Below, in pieces: positions 17,346-26,143 of a DNA stretch of 64,000 nt. The stretch comes from DATDIC01 sp963764525 (GTDB lineage: Bacteria; Pseudomonadota; Alphaproteobacteria; Acetobacterales; Acetobacteraceae). Every line of letters begins with the position of its first letter. The first letter of the stretch is position 1. The notes beneath the pieces were generated by a model. The model did not search any database. It had not been told where the DNA came from and was given only the letters and a program-made list of their open reading frames with translations. Location: NCBI GenBank assembly GCA_963764525.1, contig CAVXTC010000007.1, positions 225,200 to 289,199 on the forward strand, given 5' to 3'. A program made the position numbers and the translations under genes.

Positions 17346-18566
17346 TCAGTCATCCGGCAAAGGCGCCTGGAGTAACAGCGTTGCGGTGAAGCCCGGCACG
17401 GACGGGGTCATCCAACGGCGCGCCCGCCCGCGACCAAACGACTGCGCCTTGCCCGCTGCGGCAAGCGAGTCGAGTGCCCGCTGCACGGTGCGCTGGCTGG
17501 CGCCAAGCGCCAACGCCAGGGCCGAGCTCGACCACGACTCACCGTCAGCGAGGAACGCGAGCACCGCCGCATGCTGCTCTTCGACCGGCCGCGCCAGCAC
17601 GACGACGTCCCGCGCACGGCGCGGCTCCAACGCAAATCCTTGTTTCGTCGCGCTTACGCCGGCCAGCGTCCGCAGCACCGTGCGAAGCCGCGCCACTTCG
17701 ACCCGCAACCGTGCGCGATGCGACGGATCGGCGTGCTTCGCCCGGAAGACGCGTGCGAGAAGCGCAGCCCTCGGCACGTCTCCGGGCCACGCCTCGCCCA
17801 GCGCGCGTGCCAGCGCAAACAACACCGGGCGTCTTGCAAGCGAAATGACCGTGCGTGCGTCACGCACGACATGGCGGCATGCATCCACGACCAGCGCTTT
17901 CGACGCCAGCAGCGCTTCAACCTCCTGAAGCAGCAGCAGGCGCTCCTTGCCACGCACAATCAGGCGCGCGGCCGGCGAGTTCAGCACGCGAGATGCACTT
18001 TCGACCTCCGCCGTCAGCGCCGGGATACCGGCGTCGCGCGCGGCGCGTTCGGCCCGAACGAGCGCGGCGCGCGCCGTCTTCGTCCGCAGACGTCGCATCG
18101 CGATCCCCGCAACCACCAGCTCGTGGGCGGCCCTCGACGCCGGCGGGAAGGGCGCCGGGTCGAGCTCGGCGAGCCTGCGCTCGGCCTCATTGAGGCGCCC
18201 GATCAGCAGCAGGCGCCGGACTTCGAGATACCGCGCATGCGCGGCGTTCACCCGATCGCCGTGCTGTTCGAGCGTCGTCCGCGCCGCGTCGAGCGCTTTC
18301 GCCGGCCAGCTCAGGTCGCGCGAGACGAGCGCGATCTCGGCCTCGGCGACGACGCACCTCGCGCGGGCCACGGCCTCTTTCGCACCGAAGGCGCGTGCCG
18401 CACGTCGCAGGAGAGCTTTCGCTCGAACGAAATCACCCAGTTGCGCTATCGCGATCCCTCGGAGTGCCAGCGCCGGCGCGTCGTCGCGCAAGGCGACCCG
18501 GTTCAGTGCACCGATTGGATCACCCGCCGCGAGCGCACGCGCCGTGGCCGTGATCAGCGAGTCCAT
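17346..18566 (-). CDS. TPR / double winged-helix transcriptional regulator
   Basis: An intact 406-residue protein. Residues about 1-210 are alanine-rich helical TPR-like repeats (ALRGIAIAQLGDFVRAKALL; NEAERRLAELDPAPF). Residues about 235-320 resemble an OmpR/SARP-type winged helix (RPVLFALARALGEAWPG, HRARLRVEVARLRTVLRTLA, ATKQGFALEP). The C-terminus is a second winged helix-turn-helix (SWSSSALALALGASQRTVQR followed by ALDSLAAAGKAQSFGRGRAR and the wing). It probably senses a signal through the helical domain and controls the adjacent propeller and DUF899 genes; this is inferred from adjacency. The start at 18566 faces the DUF899 start about 140 bp away, giving a shared divergent promoter region. 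Confidence 0.8.
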   Translation of the reverse strand: MDSLITATARALAAGDPIGALNRVALRDDAPALALRGIAIAQLGDFVRAKALLRRAARAFGAKEAVARARCVVAEAEIALVSRDLSWPAKALDAARTTLEQHGDRVNAAHARYLEVRRLLLIGRLNEAERRLAELDPAPFPPASRAAHELVVAGIAMRRLRTKTARAALVRAERAARDAGIPALTAEVESASRVLNSPAARLIVRGKERLLLLQEVEALLASKALVVDACRHVVRDARTVISLARRPVLFALARALGEAWPGDVPRAALLARVFRAKHADPSHRARLRVEVARLRTVLRTLAGVSATKQGFALEPRRARDVVVLARPVEEQHAAVLAFLADGESWSSSALALALGASQRTVQRALDSLAAAGKAQSFGRGRARRWMTPSVPGFTATLLLQAPLPDD

Positions 18567-18705
18567 CTGAATCCCGCCACACTTGTCACTCCCACCGTTC
18601 GATGCCCGGCGCCCATACTATCTCATGACCAACACGGGGCGATGCGCCGCCGATGGAATCGCGCCGCAGCCCGAAGCAACGGAAAGTTCGGAGGTTTCGA
18701 TACCC

Positions 18706-19437
18706 ATGAATGCGTCACCTGAGAACCATCGGAAAGGCGGACGGCTCGCAATGAACACACCACCGATCGTGTCGCCGCGGGAGTGGGAGGTTGCGCACCA
18801 GCAGTTGCTGGTGAAGGAGAAGGCGTTGACCCGCGCCGGTGACGCGCTCGCCGCCGAGCGTCGGCGGATGCCGTGGCTGGCTGTGGTGAAGCAGTACCAG
18901 TTCGACGGACCCAAGGGCAAGGTCAGCCTGCTCGATTTGTTCGAGAGCCGCCGGCAACTGATCGTCTATCGCGCCTTTTTCGAGCCAGGAGTGTTCGGCT
19001 GGCCTGAGCATGCCTGCCGCGGCTGCTCCATGGTGGCCGACCAGGTCGCCCACGTCGCCCACCTGAACGCGCGCGACACCACCCTCGCGTTCGTCTCTCG
19101 CGCACCGCAGACGGACATTGCGAGGGTGAAGGCGCGGATGGGGTGGGAGATGCCGTGGTACACCATTACCGACGACTTCGACGCCGACTTCGGCGTGGAC
19201 CAGTGGCACGGCACGAACGTGTTCTTCCGCGACGGCGACAGCGTGTTCCGCACCTACTTCATCAACAACCGCGGTGACGAGGCAATGGGGAGCACCTGGA
19301 GTTACCTCGACGTGACTCCGCTCGGGCGCCAGGAGGAATGGGAGAACTCGCCGGAGGGCTATCCCCAGACCCCGCCGTACGAATGGTGGAAATGGCACGA
19401 CGAATACGCCGCCGATCTTTCGCCTGACCCGAGGTGA
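18706..19437 (+). CDS. DUF899 family (thioredoxin-like) protein
   Basis: A DUF899 protein of about 243 residues. It has REWEVAHQQLLVKEKALTRA, RRRMPWLAVVKQYQFDGPKG, LLDLFESRRQLIVYRAFFEP, and the cysteine pair region HACRGCSMVADQV. The family block HLNARDTTLAFVSRAP and GTNVFFRDGDSVFRTYFINN follow. The family has a thioredoxin-like fold with a CxxC, here CRGC, and its biochemical role is not established. Start choice is 18706 (GGAGG about 12 bp upstream) or 18751. It is divergent from the regulator and upstream of a small membrane protein. Confidence 0.85.
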   Translation: MNASPENHRKGGRLAMNTPPIVSPREWEVAHQQLLVKEKALTRAGDALAAERRRMPWLAVVKQYQFDGPKGKVSLLDLFESRRQLIVYRAFFEPGVFGWPEHACRGCSMVADQVAHVAHLNARDTTLAFVSRAPQTDIARVKARMGWEMPWYTITDDFDADFGVDQWHGTNVFFRDGDSVFRTYFINNRGDEAMGSTWSYLDVTPLGRQEEWENSPEGYPQTPPYEWWKWHDEYAADLSPDPR

Positions 19438-19532
19438 ATCGAGGTGGTGGAGACCGGGAAATCGGCGTGGCAGACCCCCGACGACCCGGTCAGGTGAGGT
19501 ACGTGATCGCTCACGTTGGCAGGAGAGAAAAC

Positions 19533-19823
19533 ATGAGCAACGCTTATTCCGGCGGATCCGATGGCAGTGCCACCCGCTCTGCAAGCCGCAACGCGCCGGC
19601 GCGCGTCGCTGCCGACTGGCTATGTCTTTCGGCCGCGCCGATCTTCGCGATCATGGCGCTGTTGACGGGTGTACGTGGAAGCCCGCCGGACATGCTCTGC
19701 TCGGCCGCGCACGACGCGTCACCGCTGAGCGGAATGGTCCCGATGTACTTGCTGATGAGTGCCTTCCATTCGACGCCTTGGCTGAAGCTGCTCGCCAGCC
19801 AACGAAGGGATACCCGCGCATGA
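19533..19823 (+). CDS. small membrane protein of the DUF899 cassette
   Basis: This 96-residue protein starts at 19533 behind an excellent AGGAGAG Shine-Dalgarno 6 bp upstream. It has one clear hydrophobic segment (WLCLSAAPIFAIMALLTGV) and a second weaker one (SGMVPMYLLMSAFHSTPWL), so probably two membrane passes with short loops. Two cysteines are present. I recognise no family. Its stop overlaps the start of the DUF899 remnant at 19820, so it was probably part of an operon with it. Confidence 0.7.
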   Translation: MSNAYSGGSDGSATRSASRNAPARVAADWLCLSAAPIFAIMALLTGVRGSPPDMLCSAAHDASPLSGMVPMYLLMSAFHSTPWLKLLASQRRDTRA

Positions 19824-20071
19824 CCAGACACATGACCGGACCACATGAAGAGTGGCTGGCAGCGCGGCTGAAACGTGCCCACGTACTCGCGCGATAAGCC
19901 CGGCATGAGCGCGTTCGCGCTCGAAGACGGCGCCGTCCACCACACCTATTCCACCCATGCGCGCGGACTGGACGGACTCTGGGGCGTGTACCAGTGGCTC
20001 GACCGTGCCCCCAAGGGTCGCAACGAGACGGGCGTCTGGCGCCGCCGCCACGACGAGTACCGAGCAAGCGC
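19820..20071 (+). pseudogene. second DUF899 gene with internal deletion
   Basis: It begins MTRHMTGPHEEWLAARL, the usual N-terminus of DUF899 proteins. Within 25 codons it hits a stop, and in another frame it resumes with the family C-terminus (MSAFALEDGAVHHTYSTHAR, LDRAPKGRNETG and WRRRHDEY). The whole middle, including the cysteine region, is missing. It is a deletion remnant of a paralogue of the gene at 18706. Confidence 0.75.
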
Positions 20072-20134
20072 TGAGCCAGCTCGTGCGTGCCGTCAGCGCG
20101 GCGGTGACGATGGTGTGGTGTCCCGCGCGGCGCG

Positions 20135-20186
20135 CCCTCACCCGGCTCGCTGGGCGATCCGACCTCTCCCGCAGGGCGGGAGAGGT
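20135..20186. repeat. palindromic repeat family B (CTCTCCCGC type), copy 1
   Basis: Contains CCCTCACCCGGCTCGCTGGG followed by the palindrome CTCTCCCGCAGGGCGGGAGAG. Other copies: 23574-23688 (two, inverted), 25480-25528 (inside pqiC), 33160-33182 and 39182-39203. A degenerate one lies near 32977-33038. Here it lies just past the kynU stop and may end its transcript. Confidence 0.75.
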
Positions 20187-20197
20187 GAAAGTCGAGG

Positions 20198-21371
20198 TCA
20201 CCGCGATCCGGATGCGGCGTCCCTCAGCGCCTCGACCGCCCGACCGATCTCCGCATACCGCAGCGTCAGCGGCGTGATGCCGAAGCGCAGAATATCGGGC
20301 GGCCGGAAATCGCCGATCACCCCAAGCGCGGCCAGCCGCCGCATGATGGCAGCGGCATCGGGATGCGACAGGCAGACCTGGCTGCCGCGCCGCGCCGGAT
20401 CGGCCGGGGTGACCACCTGGAAGCCAGCTTCCGTGGCCGCATCCATGAACAGCCCGGTCATCGCCAGCGACTTCGCCCGCAGCGCGTCCATGTCGGCCGA
20501 CAGGGCGATATCGACGCCCACTTCCAGCGCCGCGAGGCTCAGGATATGCGGCGTGCCGACCAGCCCGCGGGCGATGCCGGCGGCAGGCCGGTAGTCGGGC
20601 GAAAAGGCGAACGGCTCGGCGTGCCCGATCCATCCGGTCAGCGGCATCGCCGCCTCGCCGTGGCGTGGCGCCACGTACAGGAATCCCGGACGCGCCCGGC
20701 CCTCCATTGAGGAATTTGTACCCGCAGCCGACCGCGAAGTCCGCCCCGCATCCCGCCAGGTCCAGCGGCACCGCGCCGGCCGAATGCGCCAGGTCCCACA
20801 CCGTCACCGCCCCGGCGGCGTGCGCCGCGCGCGTCAACCGAGCCATGTCGTGCATGCGCCCGCTGCCGTAGTTGACGTGCGTCAGCATCAGCACGGCGAC
20901 GCGCTCATCCAGCGCCGCCTCGATCGCATCCGGCGCAATCAGCCGGATCTCGTGACCGCGACCAAGCAGCGCGCACAATCCCTGCGCCATATACAGATCG
21001 GTCGGGAAATTCCCTGGCTCCGACAGGATTATCAGTCGTTCCGGTCGCAAGGACAGCCCCGCGGCCAGCGCCTTGAACAGGTTCACCGAGGTGCTGTCGC
21101 ACGCCACCGTGCAGCCCGGCTCGGCGCCGATCAGTTGGCCGATCTTCTCGCCGACGCGCAGCGGCAACGCCATCCAGCCGTTGCTGTCCCACGACCGGAT
21201 CAGCTCGCGGCCCCACTCGCGCTCCACCACTTCCGCCAGCCGCGCTTTCGTCGCCCGCGGCAGCGGGCCGAGCGAATTGCCGTCCAGATAGATCACTCCG
21301 TCCGGCAGCTCGAACAGCTCCCGGAACCGCGCCAACGGATCGGCGCGATCGAGCGCGTCCAGGTCGCTCAT
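20198..21371 (-). CDS. kynU: kynureninase, frameshifted
   Basis: A PLP enzyme that cleaves kynurenine to anthranilate and alanine in tryptophan catabolism. Family blocks are VIYLDGNSLGPLPRATKARL, GWMALPLRVGEKIGQLIGAE, ILSEPGNFPTDLYMAQGL, VTVWDLAHSAGAVPLDL, and the PLP-lysine segment GCGYKFLNGGPGA. After a frameshift near 20700 the rest continues FLYVAPRHGEAAMPLTGWIG, VGTPHILSLAALEVGVDIAL and ILRFGITPLTLRYAEIGRAV. Total length is about 390 residues, normal. Its start overlaps the stop of the upstream DHDPS-family gene by 4 bp (ATGA), indicating one operon. Confidence 0.93.
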
Positions 21372-22264
21372 GCCGCCCCCATCGTCCCGAGCCGGTCGGC
21401 AAAGCGCCGCACCGAATCCAGCCCGAACTCGGTGGGCCGCAGCGCCGGCGCGCGATCGTGCACGGTGAAACCGGCCCGCGCGGCGAACAGCCGCTTGCCG
21501 TAGCAGATCAGGGTTTCCAGCGACTGCATGGCAAACACGATCGCCGGCAGCATCACGGCGTAGCCGAGCTCGGCCGCCGGTTCATCGCCGTTGCGGAACA
21601 GCTTATACACGCGCACGGCATGATCGATCAGCTCCGGCGCCAGGATCAGCCCGGCGCAGCCGGCGCGCAAATTGTCCGTCAGCTCCAGCCCGCCGCGGCC
21701 GTTGAACACCGGAATGCGGCCCTCGGTCAGCGCGATCACCTCGGCGATCTCGGTTGCCGGGGCCTCGCCCTTCAGCAGGCAGATATTCGGGTGCCGGCGG
21801 GTCAGCTCGAGGAAATCGGCAGCGCTCAGGCCGCGGCCCATATAGGCAGGTGCGTTCTGGATGCCGACGGAAATGCGCGCCGCGTCGGCCACGCGCCCGA
21901 AAAACCGGATGGACTCCGCCGCCCCGTATGTCCCCACCATAGGCGGCTGAAGGATCGCCCAGCTTGCCCCGGCCGCCTCGGCCGCGCGTAGCAGCGCAAT
22001 CTGCTCGGCCACCGAGGCGCCCGCTATCGTGATGCCCAGCGGCACCCGCCCGGCGGTGTCCTCGGCCACCCACTCGATAACGCTGCGGCGCTCGGCCTCC
22101 GACAGTTTCGCCACCTCGGTCGCCAGCCCAAGTGCCGCAATCCCGTGCGCGCCGGCGGCCACGCACAGTTCGGTCTGCCGGCGCATGGCGGCACGGTCGA
22201 GCCGCTCATTGGCGTCGAACAGCGCATAGGCTATCGCGTGGATACCGTGCGGAACCGGGGTCAT
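21368..22264 (-). CDS. dihydrodipicolinate synthase (DapA/NanA) family aldolase
   Basis: About 298 residues from the ATG at 22264, which has GGGAGG 7 bp upstream (22303 is an alternative start). It is a TIM-barrel class I aldolase of the DHDPS/N-acetylneuraminate lyase superfamily. Visible segments are GIHAIAYALFDANERLDRAA, GAHGIAALGLATEVAKLSEA, LGITIAGASVAEQIALLRAA, and ICLLKGEAP with the presumptive Schiff-base Lys. VFNGRGGLELTDNLRAGCAG follows. Operonic overlap with kynU suggests a role in a catabolic pathway rather than lysine synthesis, by inference. Confidence 0.85.
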   Translation of the reverse strand: MTPVPHGIHAIAYALFDANERLDRAAMRRQTELCVAAGAHGIAALGLATEVAKLSEAERRSVIEWVAEDTAGRVPLGITIAGASVAEQIALLRAAEAAGASWAILQPPMVGTYGAAESIRFFGRVADAARISVGIQNAPAYMGRGLSAADFLELTRRHPNICLLKGEAPATEIAEVIALTEGRIPVFNGRGGLELTDNLRAGCAGLILAPELIDHAVRVYKLFRNGDEPAAELGYAVMLPAIVFAMQSLETLICYGKRLFAARAGFTVHDRAPALRPTEFGLDSVRRFADRLGTMGAA

Positions 22265-22353
22265 CGGCGCCCTCCCTGTCCCAGGATAGCCCGAGTTCAT
22301 CACACGGCGAGAGCCGGAAACCGTGCCGGCCCGGCGACGTTCCGGGGCCGCCC

Positions 22354-23554
22354 ATGATTATCGCATGCCCCGACTGCGGGACGATCCAGCGCCTGCCGGT
22401 TCTGCATCGGGGCAGTCGGCTGCTGTGTTGCCGCTGCGACTATGTCCTGGAGCGCACCGCCGGCCGCAGCCTGGATGCCGCGCTCGCGCTGGCGTTGGCG
22501 ACGCTGATCCTCTGGTTTCCCGCCAATCTGACAACCCTGATGACCATCAACGTGCTCGGCATGGAGCGATCGAGCCGCCTCGGCTCCGGGGTGATCAGCA
22601 TGTGGACGGAGGGCTGGCCGGAGCTTGCCGTCGTGGTGGGGCTGCAGGGCGTGGTCTTGCCGTTCTTGCGCTTCGGCCTGCTGGCGGCGGTGCTGGGTTC
22701 GATCCGGCTCGGCTGGCAGGGGCGCTGGACCGGCCCGGTCTTCCGGTGGGCGCAGCGGCTTGATCTGTGGTCCATGCCGGACGTGTTCCTGCTCGGCGCC
22801 GCGGTCGGCTACAGCCGGGTGGCCGCCCTGATACCCGGTGACCATCGGCCCGGGCGGCTGGTCGCTGATCGCCGCCGCCGGGTTCACCATGCTGACCCGC
22901 GCCAGCCTCGATGTCCGTTCGGTGTGGCGGATGATCCAGCCGCCGGACAGCCCGACGGCTGGGCCGCGCATCGGCTGCACGGAATGCGATCTGGTGCTGC
23001 CGGCGCGCATGATCGGCGCGCGCTGCCCGCGCTGCGCCGCCCGGTTGGCTGCGCGCAAGCCATTCTCGGTCAGCCGGGCCGCCGCGCTGGTCGCCGCCGG
23101 CTACCCGCTCTACATGGTCGCCAACTGGTTTCCGATGAATGTGGAAGACCGGTTAGGACAGGTCAGCAACCAGACCATCGCCTATGGCGTCGAGCGCCTG
23201 CTGAGTGCCGGCTTCTGGCCGCTGGCGCTGATCATTTTCACCGCCAGCATCATGATCCCGCTGATCAAGCTGATCGGCCTGACCTGGCTGCTGTGGTCGG
23301 TGCATCACCATTCCGGCCGCCGGCTGAGGCGCAAGACGCGCATCTACCGCTTCATCGAGGAGATCGGGCGCTGGTCGAACATCGACGTCTTCACCATCGC
23401 GATCTTCCTGCCGATCATGCAGCTCGGCGGGTTCGTCAGCGTGCATGCCGGGACGGGGGCTCCGGCCTTTCTGGCGGTGATCGTGCTGACCATGATCGCC
23501 GCCAAACAATTCGACCCGCGGCTGATGTGGGACAATGCCAGGGAGCCGACATGA
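22354..23554 (+). CDS. pqiA: paraquat-inducible protein A (PqiA), frameshifted
   Basis: An integral membrane protein with two homologous halves. Each has a cysteine pair zinc-ribbon-like motif (ACPDCGTIQRLPVLHRGSRL LCC; IGCTECDLVLPARM … RCPRCAARL), then transmembrane segments with the family motif WFPANLTTLMTI or NWFPMNVEDRLG. It ends ILTMIAAKQFDPRLMWD. The frameshift near 22840 separates the halves. PqiA works with PqiB and PqiC in trans-envelope lipid transport. It starts the pqiABC operon: pqiB begins 160 bp later across two copies of repeat B. Confidence 0.92.
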
Positions 23555-23573
23555 GGATCGTTGCATCCCCTTC

Positions 23574-23688
23574 ACCTCTCCCGCTTGCGGGAGAGGTCGG
23601 ATCGCGCAGCGAGCCGGGTGAGGGCTCGCGCCGCGTGTGCTCTCCCGTCGCCCTGCGCACGTCGACCTCTCTCGCAAGCGGGAGAGGT
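23574..23688. repeat. palindromic repeat family B, inverted pair between pqiA and pqiB
   Basis: Two copies in opposite orientation. The first is CACCTCTCCCGCTTGCGGGA plus GATCGCGCAGCGAGCCGGGT. The second ends CTCTCGCAAGCGGGAGAGGT. In the pqiAB transcript the pair could form a large hairpin that modulates expression of pqiB relative to pqiA. Confidence 0.75.
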
Positions 23689-23714
23689 GGGTGTGTGCAC
23701 GACGGTGGCGTCCA

Positions 23715-25447
23715 ATGAACCCGCCCGATCAGGCCGTGCCGCCCGAACACGAGCCCGACCCCGGGCCCACCACCTCGCGCGTCGCTCCCGAACCGCCGCC
23801 CGCCAAGGAGCAGCGCAGCCGCTGGCCCGGCTGGATCTGGGCCATCCCGATCGCTGCCCTCGCCATCGTCGCCTGGCTCGCGTTCAAGCAGTTCGCCGCC
23901 AGCGGCCCGACGATCACCGTCACCTTCGATGGCGCCGGCGGCATCCAGGCCGGCAACACCAGCGTGCAGTATCAGGGCATGAAGGTCGGCAACGTCGAAA
24001 GCCTGCATTTCGAGAAGGACCTCCGGCACGTCGATGTCAACATCCGCATGAACGCGGACATGGAGGGGCATCTCGGCAAGGGCACCGAGTTCTGGATCGC
24101 CGGCGCCAACCCGAGCCTGACGGATCTTTCGTCGCTCAAGTCGATAATTTCGGGTCCAACGATCGGAATGTCGCCGCGGCCGGGACCGAAACAGGCCCAT
24201 TACGACGGCCTGTCGCAGCCGCCGGTCGAGCAGGAATCGATACCCGGCCGCCACTTCGTCCTGCATGCCGCCGCGCTCGGCAATCTGTCGCGCGGCTCGC
24301 ATGTCTATTTCAAGGACCTCGACGTCGGCATCGTCGAGGACACCACGCTGAAGCCCGACCGCAACTTCGAGGCGGCGGTCTTCATCAAATCGCCATTCGA
24401 CCGCCTGGTACACACCGGCACCCGGTTCTGGAACGCCGGCGCGGTTCAGCTTTCGATGCAGGGCAACGGCCCGAGTTGCAATTGCAATCAGTGCCGGCGC
24501 TGCTGCAGGGCGCGGTGGATTTCGACACGCCGGCGGCAGCCGCCGAGGGCCCGCAGGCGCCGGATCAGCACGCTTTCACATTGTACCCCGGCAAGGACGC
24601 GGCCGAATACGCCCCGGGTGCGCAGGCCGTCGCCTACCGCGTGGTGTTCCAGGCCACCGCCGGAGGGCTGGACGCCGGCGCGCCGGTTCAGCTTGCCGGC
24701 AAGCGCGTCGGCACGGTCACCGAAAGCACGCTGGAATACGATCCGCGGACCGCCAAACTGTATGAACGCGTCGGCATCGCGATCGAGCCTGGACGGATTG
24801 TCCTGGCCGACGGATCAGGCTGGCCGGACAACGCGCGCGCGCCGATGGACGCGCTGGTCAGCAAACTGATCGGCCAGGGCCTGCGCGCGCAACTCGGCGC
24901 CTCGGTGCCGGTGGTCGGCGCGAAGGACGTGGAACTGGCGTTCGTGCAAGGTGCCACACAGGCCAGCCTGATTCCCGGCAATCCGCCGGGAATCCCCACC
25001 CAGCAGGGCGGCGGCGGCATCGACGGCATCATGAATGCAGTCAGCCAGGTGGCCGGCAAGATCGATTCGCTGCCGCTCGATCAGATCGGCGATAATATCC
25101 GCACCATCACCACCCGCATCGCCGAGCTGGCGAAGTCGCCTGAGCTGACCGACACGCTGGACAAGCTCGATCGCTCGGTCGGCAATGTCGAGAACCTGAC
25201 CGGCAGCGCCGACAAACAGATGCCGCAAATCATCACCGCGCTGCGGCACGTGGCGACACAGGCGGATGCAACCATCGCCTCGGCGCGCACTTTGATCAGC
25301 AATCAGTCGGGGGTGACCGCCACCGGCGTCGATACCGCCGGTCTGGCGCAGACGCTGTATGAGCTCAGCCAGGCTGCCCGCTCGGTGCGCCAGCTTGCCG
25401 ACATGCTGCAACGCAATCCCACCGCCCTGATCCGGGGCAAGGGATGA
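23715..25447 (+). CDS. pqiB: MCE-domain lipid transport protein PqiB, frameshifted
   Basis: A short cytoplasmic proline-rich N-terminus precedes one transmembrane helix (WIWAIPIAALAIVAWLAF). Three MCE domains follow: ITVTFDGAGGIQAGNTSVQY; VLHAAALGNLSRGSHVYFKD; VVFQATAGGLDAGAPVQLAG. A long helical C-terminal region (VAGKIDSLPLDQIGDNIRTI; VRQLADMLQRNPTALIRGKG) is expected to build the periplasm-spanning needle. One frameshift lies near 24475. The length of about 577 residues is typical of PqiB. The stop overlaps the pqiC start (ATGA at 25444). Confidence 0.92.
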
Positions 25448-26091
25448 GCGCGATGTGGCGATGGCGCACGCCGCGCCGGACCCTCACCGGGCGCGCTTTG
25501 CGCGACGACCTCTCCCGCAAAGCGGGGGCGGCGGGTTTCGCCGCTCTGCTCCTGCTCGCCACCTGCAGCAGCCCGCCCACCCAATTCTACACTCTGAACC
25601 CCGTATCCCCGGCGCAGCGAGCCGCCTCCGGCCCTGCGTTGACGCCGCCGATCGAGGTCGGCGAGGTGCCGGTGCCGGCCACCATGGATCGCAATTCCAT
25701 CGTGCTGGATGCCGGCGGCGCCCGGCTCGACATCGCCAGCAACGATCAGTGGGGCGCGCCGGTCGGTCAACTGATTCGCCAGACCCTGACGGCGGACCTA
25801 AGTGCACGACTGCCCAGCGGCTCCGTGCTGCCGCCTGGGGGCACCGCGCCCAAATCAGGGCTGCGCGTGGTGTCGCTGAACATCCAGCGCTTTGCAGGGG
25901 ACACCGTTGGAAACGTAACCTTAGAGGCGGGCTGGTCGGTCTTGCGGGCCGGATCGTCCGACGTGCTGCGCAGCGGGCACGTGGTGATCCACCTGCGGGC
26001 CGCATCCGGCAAGGTGGCCGACATCGTCCCCGCCATGAGCACGGCGCTCGGACAACTCGCGGACCGCATCGCCGCGGCGCTGGGGCCCTGA
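25444..26091 (+). CDS. pqiC: PqiC-like ABC-type transport auxiliary lipoprotein, N-terminus containing an intergenic repeat
   Basis: The product is 215 residues of the PqiC/YmbA (DUF330) family: QFYTLNPVSPAQRA, IEVGEVPVPATMDRNSIVLD, NDQWGAPVGQLIRQTLTADL, and VSLNIQRFAGDTVGNVTLEA. A lipobox-like LLATC follows the hydrophobic stretch GFAALLLLATC. The residues before it (RTLTGRALRDDLSRKAG) are encoded by a copy of palindromic repeat B at 25480-25528, which is unusual for a signal peptide. The protein would be an outer-membrane lipoprotein partner of PqiB. It overlaps pqiB by 4 bp. Confidence 0.9.
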   Translation: MSAMWRWRTPRRTLTGRALRDDLSRKAGAAGFAALLLLATCSSPPTQFYTLNPVSPAQRAASGPALTPPIEVGEVPVPATMDRNSIVLDAGGARLDIASNDQWGAPVGQLIRQTLTADLSARLPSGSVLPPGGTAPKSGLRVVSLNIQRFAGDTVGNVTLEAGWSVLRAGSSDVLRSGHVVIHLRAASGKVADIVPAMSTALGQLADRIAAALGP

Positions 26092-26099
26092 CCCGCCCC

Positions 26100-26143
26100 T
26101 CCCCCGGTCATTCCCGCGCAACCCCGTCATTCCCGCGAAAGCG
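26100..26143. repeat. repeat family C copy interrupted by IS4-family insertion (left part)
   Basis: Two short GTCATTCCCGCG units. The second runs CGTCATTCCCGCGAAAGCG and stops at the IS end at 26143. Its continuation GCGAAAGCGGGAATCCAT lies at 27431 onward, beyond the element, so the insertion interrupted a pre-existing repeat. Confidence 0.8.
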
